DNA of 64,000 nt, from positions 8,866,001 to 8,930,000 of the forward strand of contig NW_025408667.1 in the NCBI RefSeq assembly GCF_020360975.1. Direction: 5' to 3'. The notes beneath the pieces are model-generated. The model made no database searches. It was given only the letters and a program-made list of their open reading frames with translations, and was not told the DNA's origin. Source of the DNA: Hirsutella rhossiliensis. Lineage: Eukaryota > Ascomycota > Sordariomycetes > Hypocreales > Ophiocordycipitaceae. Position 1 is the first letter of the stretch; every line of letters starts with the position of its first letter. A program made the translations under genes and the position numbers. Shown here piece by piece: positions 12,830-24,507 of the stretch.

Positions 12830-15800
12830 CTTAGCTATAGTCTACCCTTATAGTAAGGGTATAGCTAATATAGCTTTAGGCTAGTAAGCGTATAGAGGAG
12901 GTCTTAGTTTATACTTATCCCTTAGTTAAGAAATCCGGGTTTTAGCCCTAGGCTCTTTTAGACCTACTTTAGGAAAAAGGGGCCTAAGGAGGAAATTAAG
13001 TCTTATAAGAAAGGGGGGCTTTTCTAAGGATAAGTCCTTAAAAATAGGGCCTTTAAGAAGAATAAGTCCTAATTAAGCTAGGGGCCCTCCTCTAAGATAA
13101 GTCTTAATTCCTCTCTTTAGCTATAGATGTCTCCTTCCTCCTATATACTATTAGCTCCTCTTATAGACTCTTAAGGCGGGCTTCTAAGGATAACTTCTCT
13201 TAAACGTCTTCTAGCTTAATTTACTATAAAAAGATAGCTAGCTTTTTCTTTAGTAAGGGCTTCGTAAGACCGTTAGCCTTTATCGATACCGTTAAAACCT
13301 AATAAACGGAAATAAGTCCCCTTTAAACCTCTTAGCGTAACTAATACTAGTAGATATCGATTTACAATAGCTAGGTCGATAGCTTACTATTTTTTATAAG
13401 AATTTATATAGTCTATATATTATTATATTCTATAGTTAATAGGGTTAGAGCTTATAGTTATAGAGATATTAATAGCCGGCTAAGGAAAATCGCTTCTTTT
13501 AACGCTTTTAAAAGAGCTAGTAGCTCTACTTCTATATTAAAAGTTATAATAGTAGCTTACTTTAAAGCTCTCTAAGTAATAGTTCCTTTAAAAAGGGATA
13601 TAATATACCCCTATAAGCTCTTTCTATTTAAGGAATTATCTATAAAGGACGAATCGCTTAAATAAAGGAAGATTTCGGTAGCTAATTTCTTCCTTTCCTT
13701 ACCCTCTTAGGCGTAGACTATATAATCTCGTTAAAGAGAAATAAAGGATAGCTCTATCTATTACTTCTTAATACTTAGGGCTAGGATTTTAGTTATACCT
13801 AGCTAGCTAGGATACTATAAAAGAGATATCCGGTTTAGTAGAAATAGCTAAAAAAAGCAGGGAGCCTACCTTCTATTAATATTAGTATTTTTCTTACTCC
13901 CTAGCTTAAAAGGACGGATTAAGTAAAAGCTCTTTATTTAATATAAGCGTAAAAGGAAGCTTTTTATTAAGGGAATTAAAGAGGAAATTATAAGCGACCT
14001 TATCGATATAAGCGTCCTAGGTAAGCTAAATAGTCTATTAAGACCTATTTTAAAGGATTTATATTCCTAGGAACTACTTTAGCTCCCTTAGCTTAGTTAT
14101 CTTATACCTTTATTATAAGCTTTTTATAGCTTCCTTAGTAGTTACTTCTTCCTCTTTTAGGTAGGCCTAGATAATATCGTTAACGTAGAAGAAGACTATT
14201 ATTTTACCTTTATATATTATATACGGTTCCTAAGGGACTTTCTTAAAGCCTAGGGCTTTAAGAGAACTAGTTAAATACTATTACTAAAGAAAGGGTAATC
14301 TTCGTAGTCTATATAAAGCTTTCTTACGTTATAGAACTTTCCTAGCTATTAAAAGCTAAGTAGAAGGCGTATATAAATAACTTCTTCTTCCTTAAGTAAG
14401 TAGTTAATAAAAGCGTTTACTATATCTATTTAATTAAGCTCGAGGTCGAATTCTACTACTATAGCTATAAGGGTCCGAAAAGATATCCTTACTAAGGTAG
14501 TTACCTTAGTAGGTAGATCCCCTTTTTCCTATTAGTTCCTATATATAACTAGCTAGGCTTTATACTTTTAAAGGAAGCCGCGTTTATTAGTCTTATAGAT
14601 AAAGACCTACTTATAGCTAAGGACCTATTTTCCTCTTACTTTTTCCTTAAGGACCTATTTAAAAGACCCTATCTCTTTATATAAGGCTAGGTAGTCTTTC
14701 TAGGCCTAGAAAAACTAGTCTTTAAAAGGGTGTCTTTCTAGCTACTTTTAGTTTACTAGTAGGTCTAGGAGGTATCTTTTATATACCTTCCTTACTAATA
14801 GCTATAGCTTAAGGAGCCGGCCTACTATAAATACTCTATAGGAACCATCTTTTATAGGCGTTAAATAAAAGTCGGAAAAATAATTAAAATAAAAGAGAGG
14901 TTAGTCTTTTTTTATATCGGGCCCTATACCTTCCTTTACTTCTTAAAGTAGGGATAAAAAGGCAGCTAGGTAATCCTTTAAGAGAGGTGCCTTTCCTACC
15001 CCCTAAGGGGTTAATATAGGAAGACTAATATAGAAAGCTACTTTTAAATCTTCTTTTTATTCTATAAGAGGAGGCGTAAGAAAGTAAGCGTATTCTAGCT
15101 CTACCGCTTTCTTATAGTCTCCTTCTTTATCTAGATTTTCTAATCTAGTAGCTTCCTCTTCTTTTTTAAAGTCAGCGTTATCCTTAACTACTTTAACGTT
15201 AGTTTCTTCTTTTATTTCCTTATCTAAGGCCTTTCTTATAACTATTAAGAAGGGGGGATTTAGATCTTTTAAATTAGCTAACGTTATAAGAGTAAGAGGG
15301 GCTATTAATCCTTCTTTCTATTAAAGAAGCTAGATTTATCGAAAATTATATCCTTAGTTAAAATAACCTTTTATAAAAAAGGAATCTAAATCTAAAAGAT
15401 ATTTATAGAATTATAACTAACGAGGTAACTAATAAAGGCTCTAGGATTAAGCTTTCTTTTCTTCTTCCTTTTTAGCTATATATCGGCTATTATAGCGTAT
15501 ACCTTATAGCTATAAATATAAAGGTAGGCTAGTAAGGCCCTCTTTTTTATAAAGAGCTTAAGGGGGGATTTCTAGTCTATTCCTTAGGTAGTCCTTTTAA
15601 GGGTCTAGTTTTATAAGTAATAAGCGGTCTTAACTACTTCCTTTTAAACGTTATAGGGAAGCTTTATAGTAAGTCTTATTATATAGGCCCTTTTTATTAT
15701 AGCACCCCTTAATCTTTCTACCCCTTTATTCTAGGCCTAGGTATTTAGTGCTAATAAGAGGGGTAAAATACTCCTTTTTTAAAGCTAATTTAAGATATCT

Positions 15801-18720
15801 TTTATAAATAGCTCTTTATTAGACTATATCTTCTTTACCCTATAGCTAAAGTAGGATTTTATTTAGTTAATAAAGTCCTAGAGGGCAAACTAGTTATACT
15901 TACTTAGGTAGGTCTATAAGAAATAGGGGAAAACTATCCTTAAAAAGCGTCTATAAAAAACATTCCCTTAATAAAGCTTTCTTAATCCCTAGAAACGTCG
16001 GTCTAGTTAACCTAAATTTCCTTATATAGCTAGTCCGGCTATAAAAGGGTTCGTTTAGAAATTTATCTCTTAGTCTTTCCTTAGCTATAGTATTTATATT
16101 TAACGGTCTTTAGGCCCCTTATTTATATACCTTATTATTTACCTAGCTTATATAAAGCTAGGGGGCCTAGGTAACTAAGTTATATATACTAAAGAAGACC
16201 GTTTTCTTAGGCTACTAAAAGAAGGTCCTTTAAACCTACCCTCCTTTAAGTAAGGAAAGCTAACTTCTTAAGAGATTCCTTTTTAAGGATAAGTCGGAAT
16301 TTAAGAATAAATTAACCGGATTTCTTTTTAATAAGCTTAATCGTTTAATTCTTTTAGACTAGCCTTATAGGCTTTAACGTTATATCCTAAAAGATTCCTT
16401 CTTTTTAAAGAAAGTAAAAGGAAATTAAGCTCGTTAAAAATCAAGGGTAAAAAGCTACCCTTTTTTATCGAAGAATTTATATAGACCTATTAAGTAATTT
16501 TATTATAAAATTCACGCTTCTATATCCCTTTATCTATATAGCTAATTCCTTAGTAATAAGGTATTTACTTTATTTTATCTTAAAAGACTAAAATCGTAAG
16601 AGTATATTATAGATATTAAGGGAAGTACTAAAGTTAAGGATAGCTAATTTTTATAGGGGATAATTAAAGGGTCTTAATAGGTAGTCTTATTAATTTATAG
16701 GGAAGATAAAAGCTAGATTTACTATACTAATAACTTTTCCTTAAATTTATAGTAGCGGTATTAATTACTATTTCTTAGTAACTTAAATCTTATATATCTT
16801 CTTTTATAATAAGTGTAAGGAACGGTGTTCCTACTATAAATAAAGCAGCTATAATATACTCTCCCGATTATGTAAGCTAATAAGTAGTATATTAATTATA
16901 GACAAAATCTCATCCTATAGAGCAAGAATCGCTCGTCATTTTGCATGTTATTATGCATTAAACGGGTTGCTGGTTATCGTACAATCGGGAATCGAAGGAA
17001 CAGAGCTAGCTTGGAATGCTAGCTAAGACCTCTTAAGAACACCGGCACGACCAACCTCCTTTAAACACGAATATCAGTGGAACCAAGACACTTCCAGATT
17101 CACTCGAGGTATCACGGAATTCCCTAGTCTCAGGGCTATACGGCAGCCTAAATCCGGTCCCGAAAGGTTCTTCCGTTCAGCTACAATTGTCTATATAAGA
17201 CAGCATGTCCGCTGGTAGATAGATAGAGAATCATTAACTTCAACACCTCTTACACACACCAATACACTACCAATAAATTCCGTTGAAAATCCTACCTTAT
17301 ACTCCTTCTTCCCCTCTATTACGTAGTCTTACGTGATTCCTTAATTTCCCAAAATTCCGCTTTTGCTTATATACCTTTAGAATAAGGGGTCTTCCTTAAG
17401 AGACTATTATATCGTTTCTTATAGCCTCTTTAAAGGGTTAAATCCTTTAAGTTAGTTTTCCTTAAAGACCTATTAATATTATAATAGTCGATAGCTTAGG
17501 GATTTATAGGCTAGGCAGCCGTTTCGTTTAGTCTTTTATTTCTTTAAGGAATCCTTATCTTAGTCTAAAAGGTCTACTTAAAAACCTCCCCTTTTTACCC
17601 CTTATTACTAATTTTAACGCGGTTCGATTTTAACTAGTTCCTTGATTTTTCGACTAATAGACTAAAAGGTCTATTAAGGGACTAGTTAGGCCGGACTAAC
17701 TAATAGGGCCGGGGCCGGGGCCGGACCTAGAATAAGATATATAGCTAGGGCTAGGGCAGTAACTATAGTTAACGATAGTATTAAGGCTCTCGAGGAAGGA
17801 GGAGCTAAAGGGGTAGTAGCTATAGTAGTAGTAGTAGGGTCTATAGTAATAGGGGCTATAGTAGCTATAAGGGCAGTAGGTTAAACCGTTTAGGTTAAGT
17901 ATTAGCTATATAGGAATAAGACTACTTATTATTATACTTTAGTAGCCTCTTTATTTAGTTCCTAGCTAGCTTCTTAAAAGATAGTTAAGTAACTATTACT
18001 AATAAGCTTTATTAGTAGAGATATATCCTATAGCTACTAGCTAGAAAGAGCTTTTATTAAGAAGTATTAGTTATCTTCCTTAAGGATTTCTTCTTTCTTA
18101 GCTAGCTATAAAGAAGCTAGTAGGTTCCTAGTAAAAAAAGCTCCTAGGTAGGCTATATAGGTCTTCCTAATATAGTTAGTTATATAGCCCCTTAAGGGAG
18201 CTATTAAGGTCTCGAGCTTTAAAAGCTACTATCTAAGAGTCTCTTTCTTTTAAAGAGAGATTAGTTTTACGGTACTAACGGATTTTATTATCGATATATA
18301 TATAGTAGTTAGTAGCTTTATCTTATAGAGGTACTCCTTATAGTAACTCTTATAGTTACTTAAGGTAGGAGAAAAAGCTTTTTATTATATAAAGGTAAGC
18401 TCTAAGAAAAGGGAAGCTCCCTTTATAAATTCTATTACCTTAGGAAGAAGAGGGGGCTTAAGATAGTCCTACTTATGAAAGAAGACTAAATTATAAATAG
18501 CTTTATCTATATAAGCCCGTAGCTCTTTTACCTACTTATCTTAATCTTAAGGCTTTATAAGAATCGTCCTATAGACTATAGGGATTATAAAGGAGTCGGT
18601 TTTTATTATTATTATAAGGAAGGGTAGAAAAGTTAAGTAAAAATCAGCTCTTTTAGTAAGAGGGGTAAAAGGAAGCTATAAGGGATATAAGAAAGGTGCC
18701 TTTTATAGTAGCTAGAAGGT
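12830..18720 (-). pseudogene. B-a gag-pol, RIP-inactivated
   Basis: Copia order on the minus strand: gag next to the 5' LTR (about 18700 down to 17400), integrase in the middle (about 15700), RT (14173-14187 box) and RNase H near the 3' LTR. It is collinear with B-c. The C solo LTR splits it at 16814-17381. A G-rich GGGGCC repeat block lies at 17705-17727. Confidence 0.75.
16814..17381 (+). mobile_element. Solo LTR, family C, least mutated copy
   Basis: A 568-bp LTR starting TGTAAGG and ending TTTAGA, with ATAAG duplications at 16809-16813 and 17382-17386. It keeps abundant CpA and TpG while its B-a host is saturated with RIP, so it arrived later or escaped RIP as a short single copy. A TATA box (ctatataaga, 17191-17200) precedes a CA-rich leader (caacacctcttacacac), as in a U3-R transition. 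No internal region of family C is in the window. Confidence 0.88.
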
Positions 18721-18751
18721 ATAGGAATACTATTCCTTCTAGGCTTATAAC

Positions 18752-19226
18752 TCTTATATAAAGAGATATAAGAAGTATATAAAAATATATAAAGGTAAAT
18801 TTAAAAGTAAGGGGTCGGATAGGTAGGGTAGAGATATATAATTCTTATAAGGGTAGTAATTAAGGTAGGGGATTAATTATTATATTGCCTTAATTCTCTT
18901 TCTTTCCTTTATCTAACGCCCCTCTTTATACTTATCTAGTATCTTAATTAATAAAGAAGATCCTACTTAAAAAAGCTACTAATATCTATTTAACTACTAA
19001 GCATTTTACTAGTTTTTTCTTCTTTTCTAGCTATTACTATTATATCTATTTTATCTCTTACTACCTTTATAGGAATTTATTACTACTTTTACTTTCCCTC
19101 TTACCCCTACCCTCCTCTTTATACCTCCTTTTAGCTCCTTCCTTAAAACCTATTTTTTAGCTTCTTAGGTCCCTTATACTAAGGGATATCTCTAAGAACT
19201 ATAAAATTAAGCTATACTTTATAATA
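18752..19226 (-). repeat. B-a 5' LTR
   Basis: 475 bp, paired with 12349-12823. The PBS and hairpin lie directly inside at 18723-18751. Confidence 0.88.
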
Positions 19227-20696
19227 ATTATTATCTTAGAGATAGGAAAGAAAAGGTAATACTTAGTATATCGGTCTATAATTACTAAGATTATATTAAT
19301 ATCTTATTTATTATACTATACTTTAGGTAGACCTATAGTAAAGTCTACTATTAATTCTTCTTATAGTTATATAGGATATAGTAATAATTATATAGTACTA
19401 TAAGAGCGATACCTCTTAGATACTATACTTTAATATACTAAGTATAACTAGATATATTTATTTATATCTTTTATTACTTTATTTTAGTAAAAGCTCCTTA
19501 CTAGTAGTTTACTAGTATATTAAGAGCTAAAGTATCTTATTAATAGATTATTATAAAAGAGCTATATTAGCTCTTACTATAGAGCTACTTTTAAAGGTAT
19601 TATAATATAACCGTTTTATAGTAATAGTTTATTTAAGTATATTAACTAAAAACCTTTCCTTTTTAAGAAGTCTTTAGTTTTATTTAGCTTACTAATCGCT
19701 ATATTAACCGATTAAGTATATTTTAGTAACTTTAATAATAGCTTTAAAACTTTTACTATATAAACCTTTATATAGTAGGCCGCTTTTTTAGTAGTCTTTC
19801 TTAAGAGTAACTATTTATAACTAGCTCTCTCTTTAGCTTAGTTAGCTAATCGTTTAGGTCTTACGCCTAAAATATTATAGTTTTACTATAGATAAGCTTA
19901 TATATTTTCCTTATATAAAGGTACTTTACTATACTTATTTTAACTTAAGGTTAAGTGTTTCTTTACCTATAAAAACGCCTTATTATTTCTCTATATAAAT
20001 ATAGTATTAATAGTAGCTAGCTTCCCTTATAGCTTTAGTAATAGTTTTATAAATAAGGGCTTCTCGCCTTTATATCTAAGTACTCTTAATAGCGCTTTTA
20101 CTAGGTTTAATTAACCTATATAATACTTAATTATAAAGTTAAATAGTACGAAGTATAAATACTATCTTACTTACTTCTTATTTAAGAAGGTCTAGTATAT
20201 AAACGTTTAAAGGTTATAGTAGTTTAATAATATATTTACTTTATACGCTGCCCTTTTAATATAATATTACTAGTATTTAAATAACTTAATAATAGCGAAT
20301 AGCTCTTAGTTTAAAATACTATAATTAAGTTTAGCTTTAGTAAACTTCCTTAACTAAAATATAATTAGAAAGTAACGCTCTTTATTATTAAGTTAAAAGA
20401 TAATCCTTACTATTATAAATTACGATATATTTATTTCGATATAAATATATCTTTCCGGATTATAATATTAAAGGAGTAAGGATCCTTAAAAAGTATCCTT
20501 AAAAGCCTAAATTTTAATAAGGTTTAGCTTTATACTCTCTAGCTTCTTCCTATTCTTTATTTCCTAAGTAGATACTTAATATATATAATAAAGAGGCCTT
20601 AACTAGTTAAATACTATATTACGTTATAAGAGCGTTATATAGTCTTCTTTAAGTAGCTATCTTTATTAAGTAATTAAAAAAGGAAGCTTTAGAAAT

Positions 20697-21526
20697 TATA
20701 AGGGAATATATATTATAGTATAATTAGTTAGGTAGTAGAGATAGCTAGAGGTACTATACTATATATATTATATTCTCCTTATTATAAGACTAAAGCTTAT
20801 AAGAAGAGGCATTTCTCCTTTTTAGTTAGAGTATCTTAAAGTATATAAGTAAAAGCGGAATATTAAGAAATTAAGGAATTATATAAGACTATATAATAAA
20901 AGGGAAGAAGGAGTATAAGGTAGGATTTCTAACGGAATTTATTAGTAGTATATTAGTATATAGAAAAGGTATTAAAGTTAATAATTCTATCTCGATCTTT
21001 TAATAAATATACTACCTTATATAGATAATTATTACTAAATAGAAGAACCTTTTAAGACTAAAGTTAAGCTACTATATAGCCTTAAGACTAAGGAATTTAG
21101 TAATACCTTAAGTATAGCTAAAAGTATCTTAGTTCTACTAATATTTATATTTAAAGGAGGTTAGTTATACTAGTATTCTTAAGAGGTCTTAGCTAGTATT
21201 CTAAGCTAGCTCTATTCCTTCGATTCCTAGTTATATAATAACTAGTAACCTACTTAGTATATAATAATATATAAAATAATAAGCGATTCTTACTTTATAG
21301 GGTAGGATTCTATTTATAATTAATATACTACTTATTAGCTTATATAATTAAGAGAGTTTATTATAGCTACTTTATTTATAGTAAGAATACTAGTCCTTAT
21401 AAAGTAGTAAGTAGTCTATAACTTATAAGTAAAGTAAGTATAATTCCCTACTAATGCCCTATTAATATATTAGTACTATATACCTAAGTGCTTTATTAGC
21501 CTATACCTCTTAGTAGCACTTTTATA
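20697..21526. repeat. Family A LTR, 5' LTR of A2, split by a C LTR
   Basis: LTR of 257 bp once the 568-bp C solo LTR (20834-21401) and one 5-bp duplication are removed. It forms the right edge of the A array and is followed by CCCTTT. Confidence 0.82.
20834..21401 (-). mobile_element. Solo LTR, family C, heavily RIPped copy
   Basis: 568 bp, same length as the copies at 16814 and 22243. It is inserted in the A2 5' LTR with agagta on the left and aaagta on the right, a duplication differing by one G-to-A change. CpA sites conserved in the copy at 16814 are TpA here. Confidence 0.85.
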
Positions 21527-21532
21527 CCCTTT

Positions 21533-22237
21533 AACTTTAACCCCCCCCCTCCCTCTTAACTTAAGGGCTAAAATAAGTACCTTAGAGGCTAGGGCCTATA
21601 TAATAAAAGCTCTAAAAAGCTAATGCCTTTTAAAGACCTTAAAAGAAAGGCCTAGGACCTAAGACTAAGACCTAGAGGATATTAAGATAGAAGATAATAC
21701 CTAGCTTATATTAAAGACTAGCTTTTTTAGGCCTAGCTTAGCCCTTACTTAAGCTAGCTACTTTTAGCTTAAGTAAAAGGGTAAAAGAAAGCTACCCTTA
21801 ATAGCTTTATTAGCCTTATACCTATCTAACCTATATTTTAATACTTATAATAAAGTTAGCCCTAGCCTTAGTATCCCTTTCTTAGGGACTAAGCTTAGGG
21901 CTTTTTTTAGTAGGCCCTTAAGGCCCTTAAGGAAGCCTAAAAAATTAAACCCTTTTATAAGACCCTTATAAAAGGGCTTAAGAAGGGAGCTATAAGGACC
22001 CTAGACTTTTAATAGCCTTTATATTAGCCCTTATATTAGCCTAAGGCTACTTAATAGCTTAAGGCTACTTAAGGAAACCTTAAAGCTAGCTTATAAGCTA
22101 GGGTTACTATAAAGAAAGCGCTTAAGGCCTTAGCTAAGGCCCTAGCTAAGGCTCTAGCTAAGGCTCTAGCTAAGGCCCTAGCTAAGAGGAATATAAAAAA
22201 AGACTTCTACCTTATCTTAAAGCTAAAAAGGAGATTA
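21533..22237 (+). pseudogene. Degenerate coding remnant with Ala-Lys-Leu repeats
   Basis: It follows a C-rich run (21540-21553). From about 21900 a plus-strand frame reads as a Pro/Lys/Gln-rich then Ala/Lys/Leu-rich protein, broken by RIP-type TAA and TAG codons. It passes in frame through the 12-bp repeats at 22130-22194 and on to the C LTR at 22243. I do not recognise it. It may be the N-terminal part of a retroelement ORF that continues after the C insertion. Confidence 0.35.
22130..22194 (+). repeat. 12-bp tandem repeat encoding Ala-Lys-Ala-Leu
   Basis: About five copies of gctaaggcyctA-type units (gctaaggccctagctaag and similar). The unit is four codons long, so copy number can change without shifting the frame. 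Units differ only by C/T, consistent with RIP. Confidence 0.75.
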
Positions 22238-22242
22238 CTATA

Positions 22243-22810
22243 TCTTAAGGTATATAAGTAAAAGCGGAATTTTAGGAAATCAAGGAATTACGTAAGACTA
22301 CGTAATAGAGGGGAAGAAGGAGTATAAGGTAGGATTTTCAACGGAATTTATTAGTAGTGTATTGGTGTATAGAAGAGGTGTTAAAGTTAATAATTCTATC
22401 TCTATCTACCAGCGGACATGCTGTCATATATAGACAATTGTAGCTGAACGGAAGAACCTTTCGGGACCAGATTTAGGCTGCCGTATAGCCCTAAGACTAG
22501 GGAATTCCGTGATACCTTGAGTGAATCTAGAAGTGTCTTGGTTCCTCTAATATTCGTGTTTAAAGGAGGTTGGTCGTGCCGGTGTTCTTAAGAGGTCTTA
22601 GCTAGCATTCTAAGCTAGCTCTGTTCCTTCGATTCCCGATTGTACGATGACCGGCAACCCGTTTAATGCATAATAACATGCAAAATAACGAGCGATTCTT
22701 GCTCTATAGGATAAGATTTTATCTATAATTAATATACTACTTATTAGCTTATATAATCGGGAGAGTATATTATAGCTGCTTTATTTATAGTAGGAACACC
22801 GTTCCTTATA
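22243..22810 (-). mobile_element. Solo LTR, family C, intermediate RIP
   Basis: 568 bp, reverse of the copy at 16814, with CTATA duplications at 22238-22242 and 22811-22815. It retains many TpG/CpA sites but fewer than the copy at 16814. Confidence 0.88.
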
Positions 22811-22815
22811 CTATA

Positions 22816-22998
22816 AGGGCCTTTACCCTATATAGGCCTAGACTAAGGTCTAAGCTAGGTCTATATATAAGTAGCTTCCGCGCTTATATAAGCTAGGCTT
22901 ATACTTTTCTTTTTTTTCCCTTTTATAGATTACTAACCTTTTTTTAATAGACTATACCTAAGCTTATACCTTTACCTACTCTATAATAGTATAATCTA
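22816..22998 (+). repeat. H family 5' block, copy 1
   Basis: Starts agggcctttaccctatatagg and includes tataggcctagactaagg, a T/C-rich run and tagactatac. Matches 24508-24697 in direct orientation. Confidence 0.7.
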
Positions 22999-24507
22999 CC
23001 TTTTATTTTACCTTCTTTATATCCCTATATATAAAATAGCTATTTTTAGCTACCTTTAAAGCTAACGTTTAATTACTTAGTTTAATTAAACCGCTTTCGC
23101 TAGTATATATATATATAAAATATCTATACTCTTATAGTTATAAAATTAAAGTAAATATAATACTTAGTTTACTTAGGTAATTAAGAGCCTCTTATAGTAG
23201 TAGGGCTCTATATAACTAAGAGCGGTACTATTATACCTTAATAAGTTTAATAGCTCCTTTATAAAGCTTAAGCTATAGCTACTTTATATAAAAGTAAAGC
23301 TCTATATTAATAGCGCTATAATAAAGGATATCCGCGCTTAATTTGACTATCTTTATATAAGCTTATCCCTATACTTATAAAGGTATCTATTACTATTTAT
23401 ATATACTAGTATAAATAAACTAGCCGACCTTCTTATAAAGCTTTATATTAATTATAGCAAACTTAATATAGTTAAGTTAGTAAGCTAAGAGCTTATAACG
23501 CTCTATTAAAAGTAAAGTAAAGTAATTCTAGCTTACTTTATATAGTTTAAAGAGGTACTTTATTAAGTAAACGTATATAGCTAGCTTAATATAGTAAAGT
23601 ATAATTACCTTATTATAAGCTTAAATATAAATTAGTATATCTATTTAAGTAAAAGGTCTTTATTACTAAATATATATACCGATCTCGTTTACCTTCTTAT
23701 AAGCTTAGTAATAATAAGTTTCTTTTTTTATCTTCTTTTATAAAATAAAAAGAAGATAATATAAGTAATACTATAGATATCTCTATCTATACCTTAAGGA
23801 CTAAGGATAAAAAGAGGTAGCGATAAGAGGGTCGCTATATAAGCTATAGTAGTAAATCTTATTAGTTTTTAAAGTACCTATACTAAGAGGCGCGGGTAAA
23901 CGTACTTTAAGTAATAGAGGGGTATATATACTAAGATAAAAAGGAGGTTAGGTTTAATAATAGCGACTCTAGTAATAAGTAATCTTAGTAATGCTTTTAT
24001 AGGCTTTATTAGCGTTCCTTTATATATAGTAGTAGCTACTATATAAATAGGATATATACTTATAGCGACTAAAAGGGCGGCTAAGATATAAGAAGGCCGC
24101 TAATATAATATAACTATAGTAAAAGGGAGTACTTATATAGCCCTATATAAGAGGGAGCGGAGCCTTATATACCGGAGTACTATCCCTTACGTTATAGTAC
24201 GAAGAGCAATTACTATATACTAATATAAAAGGGCGGGATACTATAAGCTTACTAAAGCTAGCTATATACCGTTCTATATACCTTTACTCCCTAGCTATAA
24301 GTACTAAAGCTTAACTCTTAGGGCGCGGCCCTTATTAATAATATAGTCTATTTAAGAAGCTCGCTTAAGAGGGCATTATATATTATTTACTAACGTTTTT
24401 TTTCTATAACTAAGCGTATATAGTCTATATAAAGATTCCGTCCCTTTAAGCGTAGTATTAAGTATTATTTAAAAGCGCGCCTCTTTAAAAGCTAAGTAAG
24501 GGTATAA
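22816..24507 (+). mobile_element. H1, LINE-like element remnant (5' end and ORF1-like part)
   Basis: It begins with a roughly 185-bp block (22816-22998) repeated at 24508-24697. The sequence after it has scattered similarity to the region after 24697, for example both contain the string tagccgaccttctta (23412, 24883). This suggests two related elements with the same 5' end. Frames are closed by RIP. Assignment as LINE-like rests on H2, which has an endonuclease domain. Confidence 0.4.

Larger units (their letters stand above)
12349..19226 (-). mobile_element. Ty1/copia element family B, copy B-a
   Basis: A full-length copy inserted in A2 and flanked by ATTAT at 12344-12348 and 19227-19231. 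LTRs are 12349-12823 and 18752-19226 (475 bp each). Without the C solo LTR it is about 6.3 kb, like the other B copies. Coding is on the minus strand: the RT box at 14173-14187 reads YVNDI, a copia YVDD with one RIP Asp-to-Asn change. PBS at 18738-18751 and an intact adjacent hairpin at 18723-18737 lie inside the 5' LTR. CpA is strongly depleted and the frames are closed. Confidence 0.9.
11121..20696 (-). pseudogene. Family A pol remnant, copy A2, with internal deletion
   Basis: The minus-strand pol of A2 is present at 11121-12348 and, after the B-a insertion, at 19232-20696. Compared with A1 about 2.6 kb is missing: sequence matching A1 near 5760 is joined at about 20545-20560 to sequence matching A1 near 8400. 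The lost part covers gag, the N-terminal pol region and the RT box, so A2 was non-autonomous independent of RIP. The junction falls where both A1 sites carry a similar ttcytattctt stretch. Confidence 0.7.
604..21526 (-). mobile_element. Tandem array of two Ty3/gypsy chromovirus copies (family A)
   Basis: Two copies, A1 (999-8806) and A2 (8550-21526), share the LTR at 8550-8806. The whole array is flanked by CCCTTT at 598-603 and 21527-21532, so it behaves as one insertion later enlarged by recombination, or one that arrived as a tandem. The LTRs are 257 bp, start tataaggg and end ctcttata (TGTAAGGG...CTCTTACA before RIP). Pol runs on the minus strand with an RT motif and a chromodomain-like end. 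A long plus-strand ORF lies between pol and the low-coordinate (3') LTR in both copies. A2 is interrupted by a B solo LTR, a full B element and a C solo LTR. Every reading frame is destroyed by C-to-T and G-to-A changes. Confidence 0.85.
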
